Source: Desulfobaculum sp044987625 (GTDB lineage Bacteria; Desulfobacterota; Desulfovibrionia; Desulfovibrionales; Desulfovibrionaceae). Taken from it: a stretch of DNA of 64,000 nt. This document shows positions 53,292-62,611 of the stretch, piece after piece. The position numbers and the translations under genes are program-made. The notes beneath the pieces were generated by a model. That model saw nothing but the letters and a program-made list of their open reading frames with translations. It was not told the DNA's origin and did no database searches. Numbering within the stretch: the first letter of the stretch is position 1; the number at the start of each line of letters is the position of its first letter. The stretch spans positions 248,001-312,000 of the forward strand of contig NZ_JBJDSB010000003.1 of NCBI RefSeq assembly GCF_044987625.1, written 5' to 3'.

Positions 53292-54142
53292 TGTGCGGCC
53301 TCCGCATCGGTCATGGCGGGGGCGGCTTCAAGGAGTCTGCGGACGTTGTCGCGCATGGTGGCCTCCCATGTTGGAGTGTCCGCAAAGCCGCCCGGAAAGT
53401 TGGACAGGATGACGCGACGCGCGCCAAGGGCCTCGGCAAGACCGTGCCCGCCGTCGCCGCTTTGCAGATTGTCCACCACAAGGCCTACGCCCGCGCCGCG
53501 CCCTGCGGCGATGACCTTCGCCATCTGCTGGGGCGTCATACTGGCTGGACGCGGAAAGGCCGTCACAACCTTGCACCCCGCCCAGTGGGCCAGCGGCTCT
53601 TGCATGGCGGCGCAGACCACCCGCATTTCCGCCACGCCCGAGGCCGCAAGGCGTGTTTTGAGGGCCTGCGCGGTGGTGGTCACGGCGCGGCGGCGTGCGG
53701 CGGCGCGGGCGCTGATGTCTCGTTTGTGCTGGGGGAACAGCTCCGCCAATTCCGCCGCGATGTGCCGCGTGAGGAGGAGGTTGTTCTCCGGGAGCAGGGC
53801 ATTGCCGGCGTCCGGCAGGGCGACGGGCTGGCGCTGCGTCTGCGCCGCGTCCAGCAGGGTGGTGATGTGGGGCTGCGCTGTCTGCCAGGCGTGCAGATAA
53901 ATGGCATCCGCGTCGCGCAGCAGGCGCACGTCGCCGGGGCGGATGTCGTAGTGTCCGGGACAGGCGCCGCCGGGGATGAGAGTGCGGACCTCGGCCTGCG
54001 GGAGCAGATCATGGACGATGTCCGCAATAAGGGTTGTCCCCGCAACGATGCGCTGGGGCGCGTCCGTATCCGCGTGCGCCCGCGGGAGCAGCAGAAAAAC
54101 GAGGGCAAAGCTCGCAAAAAACGCGATGAGGCGTCTGGCCAT
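53288..54142 (-). CDS. Metal ABC transporter substrate-binding protein (ZnuA-like)
   Basis: 284 residues. The signal peptide ends at RAHA. The cluster A-I fold has possible metal ligands in GGACPGHYDIRPGD, YLHAWQTAQPH and EPLAHWAG. The His-rich loop of ZnuA is missing, and a Cys replaces a common ligand position (GGACPGH), so the metal may differ from zinc. It is preceded by a TonB-dependent receptor gene and followed by the ATPase. Confidence 0.9.
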   Translation of the reverse strand: MARRLIAFFASFALVFLLLPRAHADTDAPQRIVAGTTLIADIVHDLLPQAEVRTLIPGGACPGHYDIRPGDVRLLRDADAIYLHAWQTAQPHITTLLDAAQTQRQPVALPDAGNALLPENNLLLTRHIAAELAELFPQHKRDISARAAARRRAVTTTAQALKTRLAASGVAEMRVVCAAMQEPLAHWAGCKVVTAFPRPASMTPQQMAKVIAAGRGAGVGLVVDNLQSGDGGHGLAEALGARRVILSNFPGGFADTPTWEATMRDNVRRLLEAAPAMTDAEAAQ

Positions 54143-54170
54143 GGCGTGTCCCGTCCTGAAAAAGGGTTAT

Positions 54171-54208
54171 CCCCCGGGCAAAGCCGCTTGATGGCTTTGC
54201 CCAGGGGG
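54171..54208 (-). terminator. Strong hairpin between receptor and binding-protein genes
   Basis: CCCCCGGGCAAAGCC pairs with GGCTTTGCCCAGGGGG (one mismatch). It is positioned as an attenuator, with a T-rich stretch (CCCTTTTTC) after it on the minus strand. Confidence 0.6.
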
Positions 54209-54314
54209 CGTGTATGGCAAGCCGTCCCCCATTGGGAGAGGACGCGCTCCGCCGCCACGGGTTGTCCGGCGGCGGAGGCGGGGAGAAGAGCGGACGGCGT
54301 CGCCGCAGTACGCG

Positions 54315-56231
54315 CTAGAAGGTGATGCGCGCGCCAATCATGCCGTTGATTCCCGGCATGCGGTAATCCGGGCGGTACTCGTAGTCCTCGTCCGTGATAT
54401 TTTCCATGGCGAGGAAGACTTCGCCGCGCGCATCCCACGCGGGGATGTCGAAACTGCGGGTGAGCTTGGCGTTAAGCAAGGTGTGTTCGTCCACTTCCTC
54501 GGTGTTGGACGCGCCTTCCTTGCGCAGTTGCTTCATGGCGTACATGTCGGAGACGTATTCCGCGTCCACGGCAATGCGCCAATTTTTGGCAAAGTCCCAG
54601 TTGACGCCCGCGCTGGCCGAGGTGTTCGGTACGTAGGGCATGTCCCCGGGGTGGGATTCCTGCGTGGTCAGGCTGGCAAACATGGACAGGGTGTCCGTGG
54701 GGGTGACCGTTACCGTGGCTTCAATGCCCTGAATGCGGTAGCTCTCCACGTTGTCCCAGTTGCCCTTGGTGATGTTGTACCGGTCGCGTCCGTCGTCGTT
54801 GAAGAAGGTCAGGTCTGCGCGGACCATGTCGGCAAAGGTGTGGCGGATGCCGATTTCACCGTGCCAGACTTCCTCGGGCGAGAGGTCTTTCCATGCGTCA
54901 TCCTTTGAGCGGAGTACAACTTCCTGACCGGGGTAGACCACGCCCTTGGACGCCGAAGCGTGGATTTCCGTATCGCCGTAGCCCGCGACAATGCCCGCAT
55001 GCGGCGCGGCGGCGTCGTCAAAGCGGTTGTGGGAGTAGAGGCGAACGCCAGCCGACGGGATGACATGCCAGCCGTACTGGTCGCCAATGAGCCAGTTGGC
55101 GCCAATGTAGGGCATGGTCAGCGAGAACTGGGGAACCGTTGCGGAGTCGTCGGGCGTTGCGCCGTCAAAGGTGTAGCGGATGTTGCCGTCCCACCAGTGC
55201 TGGTCGATGCCTGCCGTGAGTTCCAGCCCGTCCGTGGGGACGAGGGTCTGCTTGGCCTTGAGGCCCCAGAACCAGAAGTCGTTCAGCGTGTCGTCCGCGC
55301 TTCCGGCTTGGTCGTACCAGTAGCCTTCACCCGCGTTGGCAAAGAGTTTCACCTCGCCGTAGGTCTTGTCGTAGGTGTTGGCGAGGGTGACGGTGGTCAG
55401 GCGTAGGCCGGTATCGTAGGTGCCTGCGTTGGTGTCCGAGTCCTCTTCGCCGGGGTCGTTGGCCGTGCTGGAGGCGGCAAGGGCGAAAAGGCGCATGTCC
55501 CAGTTGTCATTCAGGTAGGCTTCAAGGGAGCCGTACAGGCTGCCCGTGGCGCCGTCCGAGTGCGTGCGGTGGCCGTCGGAGCGGCGGAACCCTTCGCCGA
55601 GGGCGTAGGCATAGTCGCCCTTGTCGGCCTGATGCTCGACGGACTGGGAAAAGGTGCCGTAGCTGCCGCCAGCGGCCTGTACGGCTGTCTGCGTTTCTTG
55701 CCCGCGCCCGGTTTTGGGGATGATGTTGATGGCGGAGAAGACGTCGCCAAAACGGTGAGGCTGGGGCCCTTTCACCACCTCGATGCGCGCTGCCGGGTCA
55801 AGGGGCAGCAGGTCCAGCAGGGGGTGGTTCCACAGCCCCATGTAGACGGGCACGCCGTCGATGAAGGTTTTGATTTCACTGCCGGGGCGGCTGGAGCCCA
55901 TGCCGCGGATGAACACCGCGCCGCCCTCGCCGCCGCCAAAGGCGCCAACGGGATTATAGCGCGTGATGGTGACGCCGGGGCTGCGGCGCAGGGCCGAGGA
56001 CAGGTCCATGGCGTTCAGCTCGCGGATTTGCTCCTCGCCCACAACGGTGGTGGTGCCGCCGTAGTTGTCCACCTCGTTGCCGTGGATGATTGGATTGGCG
56101 ACGACGTGCACCTCGTCCAGCGTGACGGTATTATCCGGTGCGGCGCCGTCTGTGGCCTCTTGCGCCTGTGCGGCGGCGCACAGCGCCAGCAGCAGACACA
56201 GGGCCAGCAAAGTGGTGAAGAACCGTTTCAT
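54315..56231 (-). CDS. TonB-dependent outer membrane receptor
   Basis: 638 residues. The signal peptide ends at AAAQA. A TonB box-like stretch (TVTLDEVHVVA) and a plug domain (EEQIRELNAMDLSSALRRSPGV) are followed by a 22-strand-type barrel ending in a C-terminal Phe (GMIGARITF). Its operon with a metal ABC transporter suggests uptake of a metal or metal complex. AAGGAGG precedes the ATG at 56231. Confidence 0.94.
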   Translation of the reverse strand: MKRFFTTLLALCLLLALCAAAQAQEATDGAAPDNTVTLDEVHVVANPIIHGNEVDNYGGTTTVVGEEQIRELNAMDLSSALRRSPGVTITRYNPVGAFGGGEGGAVFIRGMGSSRPGSEIKTFIDGVPVYMGLWNHPLLDLLPLDPAARIEVVKGPQPHRFGDVFSAINIIPKTGRGQETQTAVQAAGGSYGTFSQSVEHQADKGDYAYALGEGFRRSDGHRTHSDGATGSLYGSLEAYLNDNWDMRLFALAASSTANDPGEEDSDTNAGTYDTGLRLTTVTLANTYDKTYGEVKLFANAGEGYWYDQAGSADDTLNDFWFWGLKAKQTLVPTDGLELTAGIDQHWWDGNIRYTFDGATPDDSATVPQFSLTMPYIGANWLIGDQYGWHVIPSAGVRLYSHNRFDDAAAPHAGIVAGYGDTEIHASASKGVVYPGQEVVLRSKDDAWKDLSPEEVWHGEIGIRHTFADMVRADLTFFNDDGRDRYNITKGNWDNVESYRIQGIEATVTVTPTDTLSMFASLTTQESHPGDMPYVPNTSASAGVNWDFAKNWRIAVDAEYVSDMYAMKQLRKEGASNTEEVDEHTLLNAKLTRSFDIPAWDARGEVFLAMENITDEDYEYRPDYRMPGINGMIGARITF

Positions 56232-56270
56232 ATATCCCCCCTCCTTACGGTACGGATTCATTGAGGAAAC

Positions 56271-56288
56271 GTGCCGCATGCGTAGCAC
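56271..56288 (-). promoter_or_regulatory. Inverted repeat upstream of the TonB receptor
   Basis: GTGC-CGCATGCG-TA-GCAC lies 40 nt before the start codon on the minus strand. It could be a metal-regulator operator; it does not match a Fur box. The 405-bp gap (56232-56636) otherwise shows nothing. Confidence 0.35.
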
Positions 56289-56636
56289 GACTCAAAAAGA
56301 GTGACAACTTCGTGCGAAAACGCTGAAAGACGTGTGCAGTGGAAGTGCATAAAATGAAAAACCGCGCAGGGTAAGGTTTCTTCGGGGCTTGCGTAGACAA
56401 TGGGTTGTACTGTCAACGGCCTAGCCCGCGTACAGAGTGCACAGCCGCGAGGGCGCGCGCCTGCTTGCTTTGCCGTTAGGTGGTGAAAAAAATGCGTAAA
56501 GTATGCAAAAAGTTTGATTTGGAATGAAAAGCTGGTTTCTGGGGATATGGGCGGCTGGTGGGGCGGGGCGTCTGCGGACTGCCGTTGCCGGGGGCGGCAG
56601 TTTCCTGTACTGCCTTGGCCCGAGGAGACTGACGAC

Positions 56637-56948
56637 ATGATTGAAAAATCCAACGTACTGAGGACCCTTCTGGAGCGCCTGAGCAAGCTGGAGATTGGTC
56701 ACGCCGTTGACATCCGCACCTACAAGCGCGACCGCTCCGCCATTTTTGTCCGGCTGGAGGATGATCTGTACCGCGTGCTGGAGGACGGCTTTGAACAGCA
56801 TGACGTGGAGGTGCCCTACAAGGGCCTGCGTAAGGAAATTAAGCGCATTCTGCGCGTGGAATTCCCCCGCAGCAACAAGGTGCGCATGTACGCGCTGGGC
56901 CGCTTCAAGGAGGCCCACCACACCGATCTTGGCCGCAAACGCATCTAG
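56637..56948 (+). CDS. Conserved hypothetical protein
   Basis: A 103-residue basic, soluble protein of unknown function (starts MIEKSNVLRTLLERLSKLE). GAGGAG lies before the ATG at 56637. Alternating charge (YKRDRSAIFVRLEDDLYRVLEDGFE) suggests a compact alpha/beta fold. It stands alone between the receptor gene and the chemotaxis operon. Confidence 0.75.
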   Translation: MIEKSNVLRTLLERLSKLEIGHAVDIRTYKRDRSAIFVRLEDDLYRVLEDGFEQHDVEVPYKGLRKEIKRILRVEFPRSNKVRMYALGRFKEAHHTDLGRKRI

Positions 56949-57093
56949 CGGGCGGCGTTAATCGGGAGCTCCGGCGTTGTCCCACCACGTGTATGTCCTT
57001 ACGCTGTTTTTGAGGCGTGGAGGGCGTGACCTCTGCTTTGCCGGGCTGATACCGCGTTTTGATCCGCGTGTATCGTTTTTGTCGTGCTCACCA

Positions 57094-57124
57094 GGGCCGC
57101 TCCGTCCGGGGCGGTCTTCTTTTT
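57094..57124 (+). terminator. Intrinsic terminator
   Basis: GGCCGCTCC pairs with GGGGCGGTC (wobbles), then TTCTTTTTC. It lies downstream of the gene ending at 56948. Confidence 0.7.
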
Positions 57125-57222
57125 CCCCCTGTATTTCAACATACCGTCTTGATTGATTCCCGTTTTCGTCCTAGTGATGGTGGAATAGGGTTTTCTCTAT
57201 TGCTTCCTTGAAGGGGGGTCTT

Positions 57223-57600
57223 ATGGCGGAAGTGTCGATTCAGACAACGCAGGGCCGTCCCATCCTTACGATGACGGGAGAATGGACCTTTGATGTCCTT
57301 GCAGAGCACCGGGAGGCGGTCTGCCATGCCCTTGATGGCGCGCAGCAGCTGACGGTGGACCTGTCCGGCGTAACGCGTGTGGATGCGGCGTTCTTCCAGT
57401 TTTTGCATGCCCTTGGGCGCGAGGCCGAGGGTCGCGGGGCCGTGGTGGAGCTTGCCCCCGAGGTGCCGCAGGAGGTTCGCGGCGTTGCTCTGGTGTGCGG
57501 CTTTGCCGGGCCGGATGGGCTGGACTTTGGCGGCGCACGCGGCGGGCTGACCCTGCCGCGCATCGAAAGCGCCGAAGCGGGAGGCACCCATGGCGGTTGA
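57223..57600 (+). CDS. STAS-domain protein of the chemotaxis operon
   Basis: 125 residues. A STAS fold (anti-sigma antagonist-like) with LTMTGEWTFDV, LTVDLSGVTRVDAAFFQFL and GRGAVVELA. The usual phospho-Ser/Thr site is replaced: DAAFFQ lies where D-S/T-xG is expected. It may be a scaffold or regulator of CheA. AAGGGGGG precedes the ATG. Its stop overlaps the cheA start by 11 nt. Confidence 0.88.
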   Translation: MAEVSIQTTQGRPILTMTGEWTFDVLAEHREAVCHALDGAQQLTVDLSGVTRVDAAFFQFLHALGREAEGRGAVVELAPEVPQEVRGVALVCGFAGPDGLDFGGARGGLTLPRIESAEAGGTHGG

Positions 57601-59695
57601 TGAAGCAACCCGGCAGATGCTGCGCGACGAGGTGCATGAAAACCTCGCCGAGTTGGAGGCGGCCATCCTTGAAATGGAGGAGGGCTGCCCGGATGAGGAC
57701 TGCGTAGACCGTATTTTTCGCGCCCTGCACACGGTGAAGGGCGTGGGCGCCATGTTTGGGCACGAGGGCATTGCGGGCTTTGCCCATAGTGTGGAGAGCA
57801 TCTACTCCCACGTGCGCGAGGGCGTGGTGCCTGTGACCCCGCGTCTTATGAACCTCACCCTTGCCGCGCGGGACCACCTGCTGGCCCTGTTTGACGAGCC
57901 GGACGACGCCTTGCCCGAGGACGGCGAGGACATTGTCCGTGAGATGGAGGAGTGCGCCGGGGTGACCGCCGCCGTGGTGGATGGGGCGGCGTCTGCCGCG
58001 TTGCCGGATATTCCTGTGGAGGTTTTGGATGGATCCGCTGGCGCGGGCGCGATGGCGTCCTACCGCATCCGCTTTGCGCCCCTTGCCCCGGTGTTTGCCT
58101 CGCTGGACCTTGCCGGGCTGTTTGGGGAGCTGGAGGAGCTTGGCGAGTATGAGGCCGTCGCCCATATGGGTGATGTGCCGCCGCTGTCTGAACTGGACCC
58201 CGAGGTCTGCCACGTGCGGTGGGATATCTTTCTCACCACGGACCGGGGCGAGGATGCCATCCATGATGTATTCATCTTTGTGGAGGGCGACGGCGTGGTG
58301 GATGTGGAGGTGCTGGAGCGCGAGTCCGACGAGGGGGACGACGACACGCCGCCGCGCCTTGGGGATATTCTTGTGCGGCGCGGTGAGCTTGCCCCGCATG
58401 ACTTGGAGGTGGCCCTTGGGGAGCACCAGCGCCTTGGCGAACTGCTGACGCAGTCGGGGCGGGTGGCGCCGGAGGATGTGCGCTCCGCCCTTGCGGAGCA
58501 GAGCGCCGTGCGCAAAGTGAAATCCCGCCGCCGCAAGGTGCAGGCGGAGTCCAGCATCCGGGTTCCGGCGGACAAGCTGGACGATTTGGTCTCCCTTGTT
58601 GGCGAGCTGGCCATCGTGCAGGCGCAGATAGCGCAGGCCGCTGCCGACGGCAGCCGCCATCATTTGGCCCGCTTGTCCGAGGAGTTGGAGCGCCTGTCTT
58701 CGCGCCTGCGCGAACGGACGATGTCCGTGCGGATGCTGCCCATTGGGCAGATGTTCTCGCGCTTTCGCCGCCTTGTGCATGACGTGGCCGCAGAACAGGG
58801 CAAAAAGGTGGAGCTGGAAACCTTCGGCGCGGAGACGGAGGTGGATAAGACGGTGTTCGAGCGCATCGCGGACCCGCTGGTACACCTTATCCGCAACTGC
58901 GTGGGGCATGGCATCGAATCCCCGGAGGAGCGCGAGGCCGTGGGAAAGTCGCCGGTGGGCACCATCCGCCTTGGCGCGGCGCATACGGGCGGCGAGGTGA
59001 GCATTACCGTGGAGGACGATGGCCGGGGCATGGCTCCCGAGAAGATTTTGGAGCGCGCCCGCAGGCTGGGCGTTGTTGGTCCCGATGCCGAAGTGAAGGC
59101 GTCCGAAGTGCTGCAACTGATTTTCGAGGCCGGATTCTCCACCACGGAGGAGGTGACCAGCCTGTCCGGTCGCGGTGTGGGGATGGATGTGGTGCGCCGG
59201 GGCATAGACTCCCTGCGCGGGCGGGTGGATGTGGAAAGCACCCCCGGTCAGGGGACGAGCTTTGCCCTGCGCATTCCGCTGACCCTCGCCATTATCGAGG
59301 GCCTTCAGGTGCGGGTGAGCGGCGAGTTTTACGTTATCCCCCTTGCCGCCGTGCAGGAGTGCTTGGAGTTCCACCCCGAAGAAGCGAGCGTGTTGGACAT
59401 CCGCGGCGAGATTATTCCGTGGATACGCCTGCGCGACCTGTTTGGCCTCAATGGCGACAAGCCGGACGTGGAGCAGATTGTGGTGGCGGGCAGTGAAAAC
59501 CGCCGCATCGGGCTGGTGGTGGACCGCGTGGTGGGCGAGCACCAGACCGTTATCCGCAGCCTTGGCAAGGTGTACCGCAACGTCCGCGCCTTTTCCGGCG
59601 CAACCGTGCGCGCGGACGGCAGCATGGCCCTTATCCTTGATGTGCAGGGTATCGTGCAGACCATGCGCGAGATTGACGCCGGACTTGTACTTTAA
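57590..59695 (+). CDS. cheA: Chemotaxis sensor histidine kinase CheA
   Basis: 701 residues. The HPt domain carries H47 (ALHTVKGVGAMFG). A middle region with LGDILVRRGELAPHDLEVA and LGELLTQSGRVAPEDVR looks like a repeated helical unit. The dimerisation and ATPase domains follow, with an N-box RNCVGHGIESPEER in which the usual Asp before His-Gly-Ile-Glu is Gly. G1 is VEDDGRGM and G2 is LSGRGVGMDVVRRGI. The CheW-like domain ends the protein. It starts inside the STAS gene. Confidence 0.95.
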   Translation: MAVDEATRQMLRDEVHENLAELEAAILEMEEGCPDEDCVDRIFRALHTVKGVGAMFGHEGIAGFAHSVESIYSHVREGVVPVTPRLMNLTLAARDHLLALFDEPDDALPEDGEDIVREMEECAGVTAAVVDGAASAALPDIPVEVLDGSAGAGAMASYRIRFAPLAPVFASLDLAGLFGELEELGEYEAVAHMGDVPPLSELDPEVCHVRWDIFLTTDRGEDAIHDVFIFVEGDGVVDVEVLERESDEGDDDTPPRLGDILVRRGELAPHDLEVALGEHQRLGELLTQSGRVAPEDVRSALAEQSAVRKVKSRRRKVQAESSIRVPADKLDDLVSLVGELAIVQAQIAQAAADGSRHHLARLSEELERLSSRLRERTMSVRMLPIGQMFSRFRRLVHDVAAEQGKKVELETFGAETEVDKTVFERIADPLVHLIRNCVGHGIESPEEREAVGKSPVGTIRLGAAHTGGEVSITVEDDGRGMAPEKILERARRLGVVGPDAEVKASEVLQLIFEAGFSTTEEVTSLSGRGVGMDVVRRGIDSLRGRVDVESTPGQGTSFALRIPLTLAIIEGLQVRVSGEFYVIPLAAVQECLEFHPEEASVLDIRGEIIPWIRLRDLFGLNGDKPDVEQIVVAGSENRRIGLVVDRVVGEHQTVIRSLGKVYRNVRAFSGATVRADGSMALILDVQGIVQTMREIDAGLVL

Positions 59696-59758
59696 TCGCC
59701 ACAATGTGTTAGAATGGGATGTCCCGGTGGTGCCTGTAAGGACCGCGTATGAGGCCGG

Positions 59759-60640
59759 ATGGAGGTGCAGGTGGGCAGTGATTCGAGCGGAGGAAGCACG
59801 TACGTGAATGTTCCGAAGACCATGTCGGAAAAAGATTTTCTGCGCTTTGCGGAGTTCATCCACGAAACGTGCGGCATCAAGCTGCAACGGTCCAAAAAGA
59901 CCATGCTGGAGGCGCGCCTGCAAAAGCGTTTGCGCGCCCTTGGGCACGACAGCTATTCCACCTATGCGTCCTTTATCTTTAGCCAGCGCGGCATGGAGAT
60001 GGAGCTGCCGCATCTTATTGACGCCGTTACCACCAACACTACGGATTTCTTCCGTGAGTCCCGCCATTTTGACTATCTGCTACAATCCGCATTGCCGTAT
60101 TGGTACGCGGAGCACGGCAACGCGCGCCGTTTTGCCGTGTGGAGTGCGGGGTGCTCCATCGGCGCGGAGCCGTACACCATCGCCATGGTGATGGCGGAGT
60201 TTACGGTCCACCGCCCCAGCTTCCGGCACTCCATTTTGGCGACGGATATCTCCGGGCAGGCGCTGGCCGCCGCCGTCCGCGGCATCTACACTGAGGACCA
60301 AGCCCGCGGCGTGCCCACGGGGATGCGCTCCAAATACCTCATGCGCAGCAAGGACCGCACGCGCCGGCTGGTGCGCATTGTTCCGGAGCTGCGGCGGGCT
60401 GTGACCTTCCAGCGCCTCAATTTTATGGAGGACTTCCGGCTGGATGAGCAAAAGGACGTGGTGTTCTGCCGCAACGTCATCATCTATTTTGACCGCCCAA
60501 CGCAGGAGATGATCCTTAGCCGCCTGTGCCGCCAGCTGCGTGTGGGCGGGCACCTATTCATCGGGCACTCCGAGAGTATAACGGGCATGGACCTGCCTGT
60601 GCGGCAGGTGGAGCCGACCATCTATATCAAGACCGACTAG
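59759..60640 (+). CDS. cheR: Chemotaxis protein methyltransferase CheR
   Basis: 293 residues. An N-terminal helical domain and a SAM-dependent domain: TNTTDFFRESRHFDYL, VWSAGCSIGAEPYTIAM, and FCRNVIIYFDRPTQE. It methylates glutamates of chemoreceptors. The start is uncertain; the ATG at 59759 is preceded by GAGG, and a GTG at 59771 is an alternative. It lies between cheA and cheB. Confidence 0.95.
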   Translation: MEVQVGSDSSGGSTYVNVPKTMSEKDFLRFAEFIHETCGIKLQRSKKTMLEARLQKRLRALGHDSYSTYASFIFSQRGMEMELPHLIDAVTTNTTDFFRESRHFDYLLQSALPYWYAEHGNARRFAVWSAGCSIGAEPYTIAMVMAEFTVHRPSFRHSILATDISGQALAAAVRGIYTEDQARGVPTGMRSKYLMRSKDRTRRLVRIVPELRRAVTFQRLNFMEDFRLDEQKDVVFCRNVIIYFDRPTQEMILSRLCRQLRVGGHLFIGHSESITGMDLPVRQVEPTIYIKTD

Positions 60641-60670
60641 CGCCGGACCCCGGCGGAGAGGAGAGGGGAT

Positions 60671-61744
60671 ATGGGTAAGATTCGCGTCATGGTCGTCGAT
60701 GATTCCGCCGTGGTCCGCAATACAATGACGGATATATTGATGTCCGACCCCGGCATAGACGTCATCGCTACGGCGGCGGACCCCTTTGCCGCGGCCAAAA
60801 AGATGCAGGAGGTCGCGCCGGACGTCATTACGCTGGATATTGAAATGCCGCGCATGGACGGGCTGACCTTTCTGCGCAAAATCATGAGCCAGCATCCCAT
60901 CCCGGTGGTGATTTGTTCCTCGCTGGCAACGCAGGGGTCGGACACCGTGCTGAAGTGCTTGGAGTACGGCGCGGTGGAAATCATCCAGAAGCCGCGCGTC
61001 GGCACGCGGCAGTTCCTTGAGGAATCGCGCATCCGCATCACGGATGCCATACGTGCCGCCGCCCGGGCAAAGCTCAAAAAGGTCTCGGCGGAGCCGGTGG
61101 CGGTTCAGCCCAAGCTCTCCGCGGATGCGGTCATCCCCGCCGCGACACGCCGAAAGGGCAACGCCATGCCCGCCACCACGGACAAAATCATCGCCGTTGG
61201 CGCGTCCACGGGTGGCACCGAAGCGCTGAAGGTCTTTTTGGAGGCGCTGCCGCCGGATACGCCGGGTGTGGTCATTGTCCAGCACATGCCGGAGAAGTTC
61301 ACCGCCGCCTTTGCCCAGCGCCTGAACGGCCTGTGCCGCATCACCGTGCGCGAGGCGCAAAATAACGATACCGTCCTGCGCGGGCAGGCGCTGATAGCTC
61401 CGGGCAACCGCCACATGCTGCTCAAGCGCAGCGGCGCGCGGTATTATGTGGAACTGCGCGATGGGCCGTTGGTGTCGCGCCACCGCCCGTCCGTGGACGT
61501 GCTGTTCCGCTCGGCGGCGCGTTATGGCGGGGCCAATGTCGTTGGCGTCATCATGACGGGCATGGGCGACGACGGCGCCAAGGGCATGAAGGAAATGAAG
61601 GAATCCGGCGCGTTCAACATTGCGCAGGACGAGGCGAGCTGCGTGGTCTTTGGCATGCCGCAGGAGGCCATCAAGGTCGGGGCTGTGGACTCTGTCATCA
61701 GCCTCACCAAGCTGGCGCAGGAGGCCTACCGACGCGCCAAGTAG
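60671..61744 (+). CDS. cheB: Chemotaxis response regulator methylesterase CheB
   Basis: 357 residues. The receiver domain has the phosphorylated D56 (DVITLDIEMPRMDG). The esterase domain has the triad S179 (GASTGG), H205 (VQHMPEKF) and D301 (MTGMGDDG). It demethylates or deamidates chemoreceptors. GGAGAGGGG precedes the ATG. Last gene of the operon; no cheY or cheW gene is included here. Confidence 0.96.
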   Translation: MGKIRVMVVDDSAVVRNTMTDILMSDPGIDVIATAADPFAAAKKMQEVAPDVITLDIEMPRMDGLTFLRKIMSQHPIPVVICSSLATQGSDTVLKCLEYGAVEIIQKPRVGTRQFLEESRIRITDAIRAAARAKLKKVSAEPVAVQPKLSADAVIPAATRRKGNAMPATTDKIIAVGASTGGTEALKVFLEALPPDTPGVVIVQHMPEKFTAAFAQRLNGLCRITVREAQNNDTVLRGQALIAPGNRHMLLKRSGARYYVELRDGPLVSRHRPSVDVLFRSAARYGGANVVGVIMTGMGDDGAKGMKEMKESGAFNIAQDEASCVVFGMPQEAIKVGAVDSVISLTKLAQEAYRRAK

Positions 61745-61776
61745 CGGCCGGGGCGGTGATGGGCGCGCATGCGAAA

Positions 61777-61806
61777 GCGGGGGCCATGGCCCCCGCGTTT
61801 ATTTTT
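61777..61806. terminator. Bidirectional terminator between cheB and DUF190 gene
   Basis: GCGGGGGCCATGGCCCCCGC is a 20-bp perfect palindrome. On the plus side GTTTATTTTTT follows. Confidence 0.85.
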
Positions 61807-62146
61807 TGGCGCCGTTGTTGTGGCGGTAGACGAGGACGTCCACCTCTTCGCGCACGACGAGGCCCTCATTGACCATGCCGTCCAGCGTGGGCAGGAAGGC
61901 TTCAATGCGTTCGGCTTTGTCCACGATGATGGTGACGATGGGCAGGTCCTCGGACAGACGCAGAATTTTGGAGGTATGCACGCGGCTGTTGGCGCCAAAG
62001 CCCATAATGGCGCGCAGGGTGGTGGCCCCGGCCAGCCCTTGCTTGCGGGCTTCCTCAACGATGACTTCATGGAGCGGGCGTCCGCCATGCTTGTCGCTTT
62101 CGCCTGTGTAGATGCTGAGCCGTACTGCGGTGTCTGGCAGATGCAT
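61799..62146 (-). CDS. DUF190-family protein
   Basis: 115 residues with a ferredoxin-like (ACT/PII-like) fold: LSIYTGESDKHGGRPLHEVIVEEARKQ and LPIVTIIVDKAERIEAFLP. DUF190 genes lie beside crcB in many bacteria and may regulate fluoride export or another process. It follows crcB by 30 nt on the same strand. Confidence 0.92.
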   Translation of the reverse strand: MHLPDTAVRLSIYTGESDKHGGRPLHEVIVEEARKQGLAGATTLRAIMGFGANSRVHTSKILRLSEDLPIVTIIVDKAERIEAFLPTLDGMVNEGLVVREEVDVLVYRHNNGAKK

Positions 62147-62176
62147 ATGCTGTCCTTGCGTGGAGGGTGTGGGTGG

Positions 62177-62554
62177 TTAGGGGACAAGGCGCGCCAGCGC
62201 CAGCCCCGTGAACATGAGCGCAAGGCCCACGGCGTTTTGCCCCGCAATATTCAGCGCGGCGCTCATCCACTGGCCGTCGCGCAGGAGGGTGGCGCTCTCG
62301 AACATAAAGGTGGAGAAGGTGGTAAACGCGCCCATAAAGCCCGTCAGTACCGCCACCCGCGCTGTGGGGCCAAGGACGCCGCGCTGGTCCAGTATGCCCC
62401 AAATCAGGCCGAAAAGCAGGCTGCCTATCATGTTCACCACAAAGGTGCCCGCGGGAAAGTTGCCCCCCGCCACACGGTGGACCAGCCCGCCAAGGCCGTA
62501 GCGCGACAGCGCGCCGCATCCGCCCGCAACGGCCAGCCATATGTATTTTTCCAA
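62177..62554 (-). CDS. crcB: Fluoride channel CrcB/FluC
   Basis: 125 residues with four membrane segments. GGCGALSRYGL, GTFVVNMIGSLLFG and GFMGAFTTFSTFM are the conserved fluoride-path motifs (Asn and Phe boxes). One full-length gene is present, so the channel would be a homodimer of antiparallel subunits. AAGGAG precedes the ATG. It is in an operon with the DUF190 gene. Confidence 0.95.
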   Translation of the reverse strand: MEKYIWLAVAGGCGALSRYGLGGLVHRVAGGNFPAGTFVVNMIGSLLFGLIWGILDQRGVLGPTARVAVLTGFMGAFTTFSTFMFESATLLRDGQWMSAALNIAGQNAVGLALMFTGLALARLVP

Positions 62555-62611
62555 GTGAATCTCCTTGGTTGGCGTCCTTGTTGTTTGCGCCCGGAAAGGC
62601 TACTCATGCAG

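Noticed and set aside
56232..56640. Cobalamin riboswitch before the TonB receptor
   Set aside because: The B12-box and conserved core are not recognisable, and the neighbouring transporter is a metal-type ABC system.
57266..60067. A very long minus-strand open frame opposite cheA and cheR
   Set aside because: It lies antisense to confirmed CheA and CheR genes, its product is low-complexity and resembles no protein family, and it has no ribosome site. It is a codon-bias artefact of high-GC DNA.
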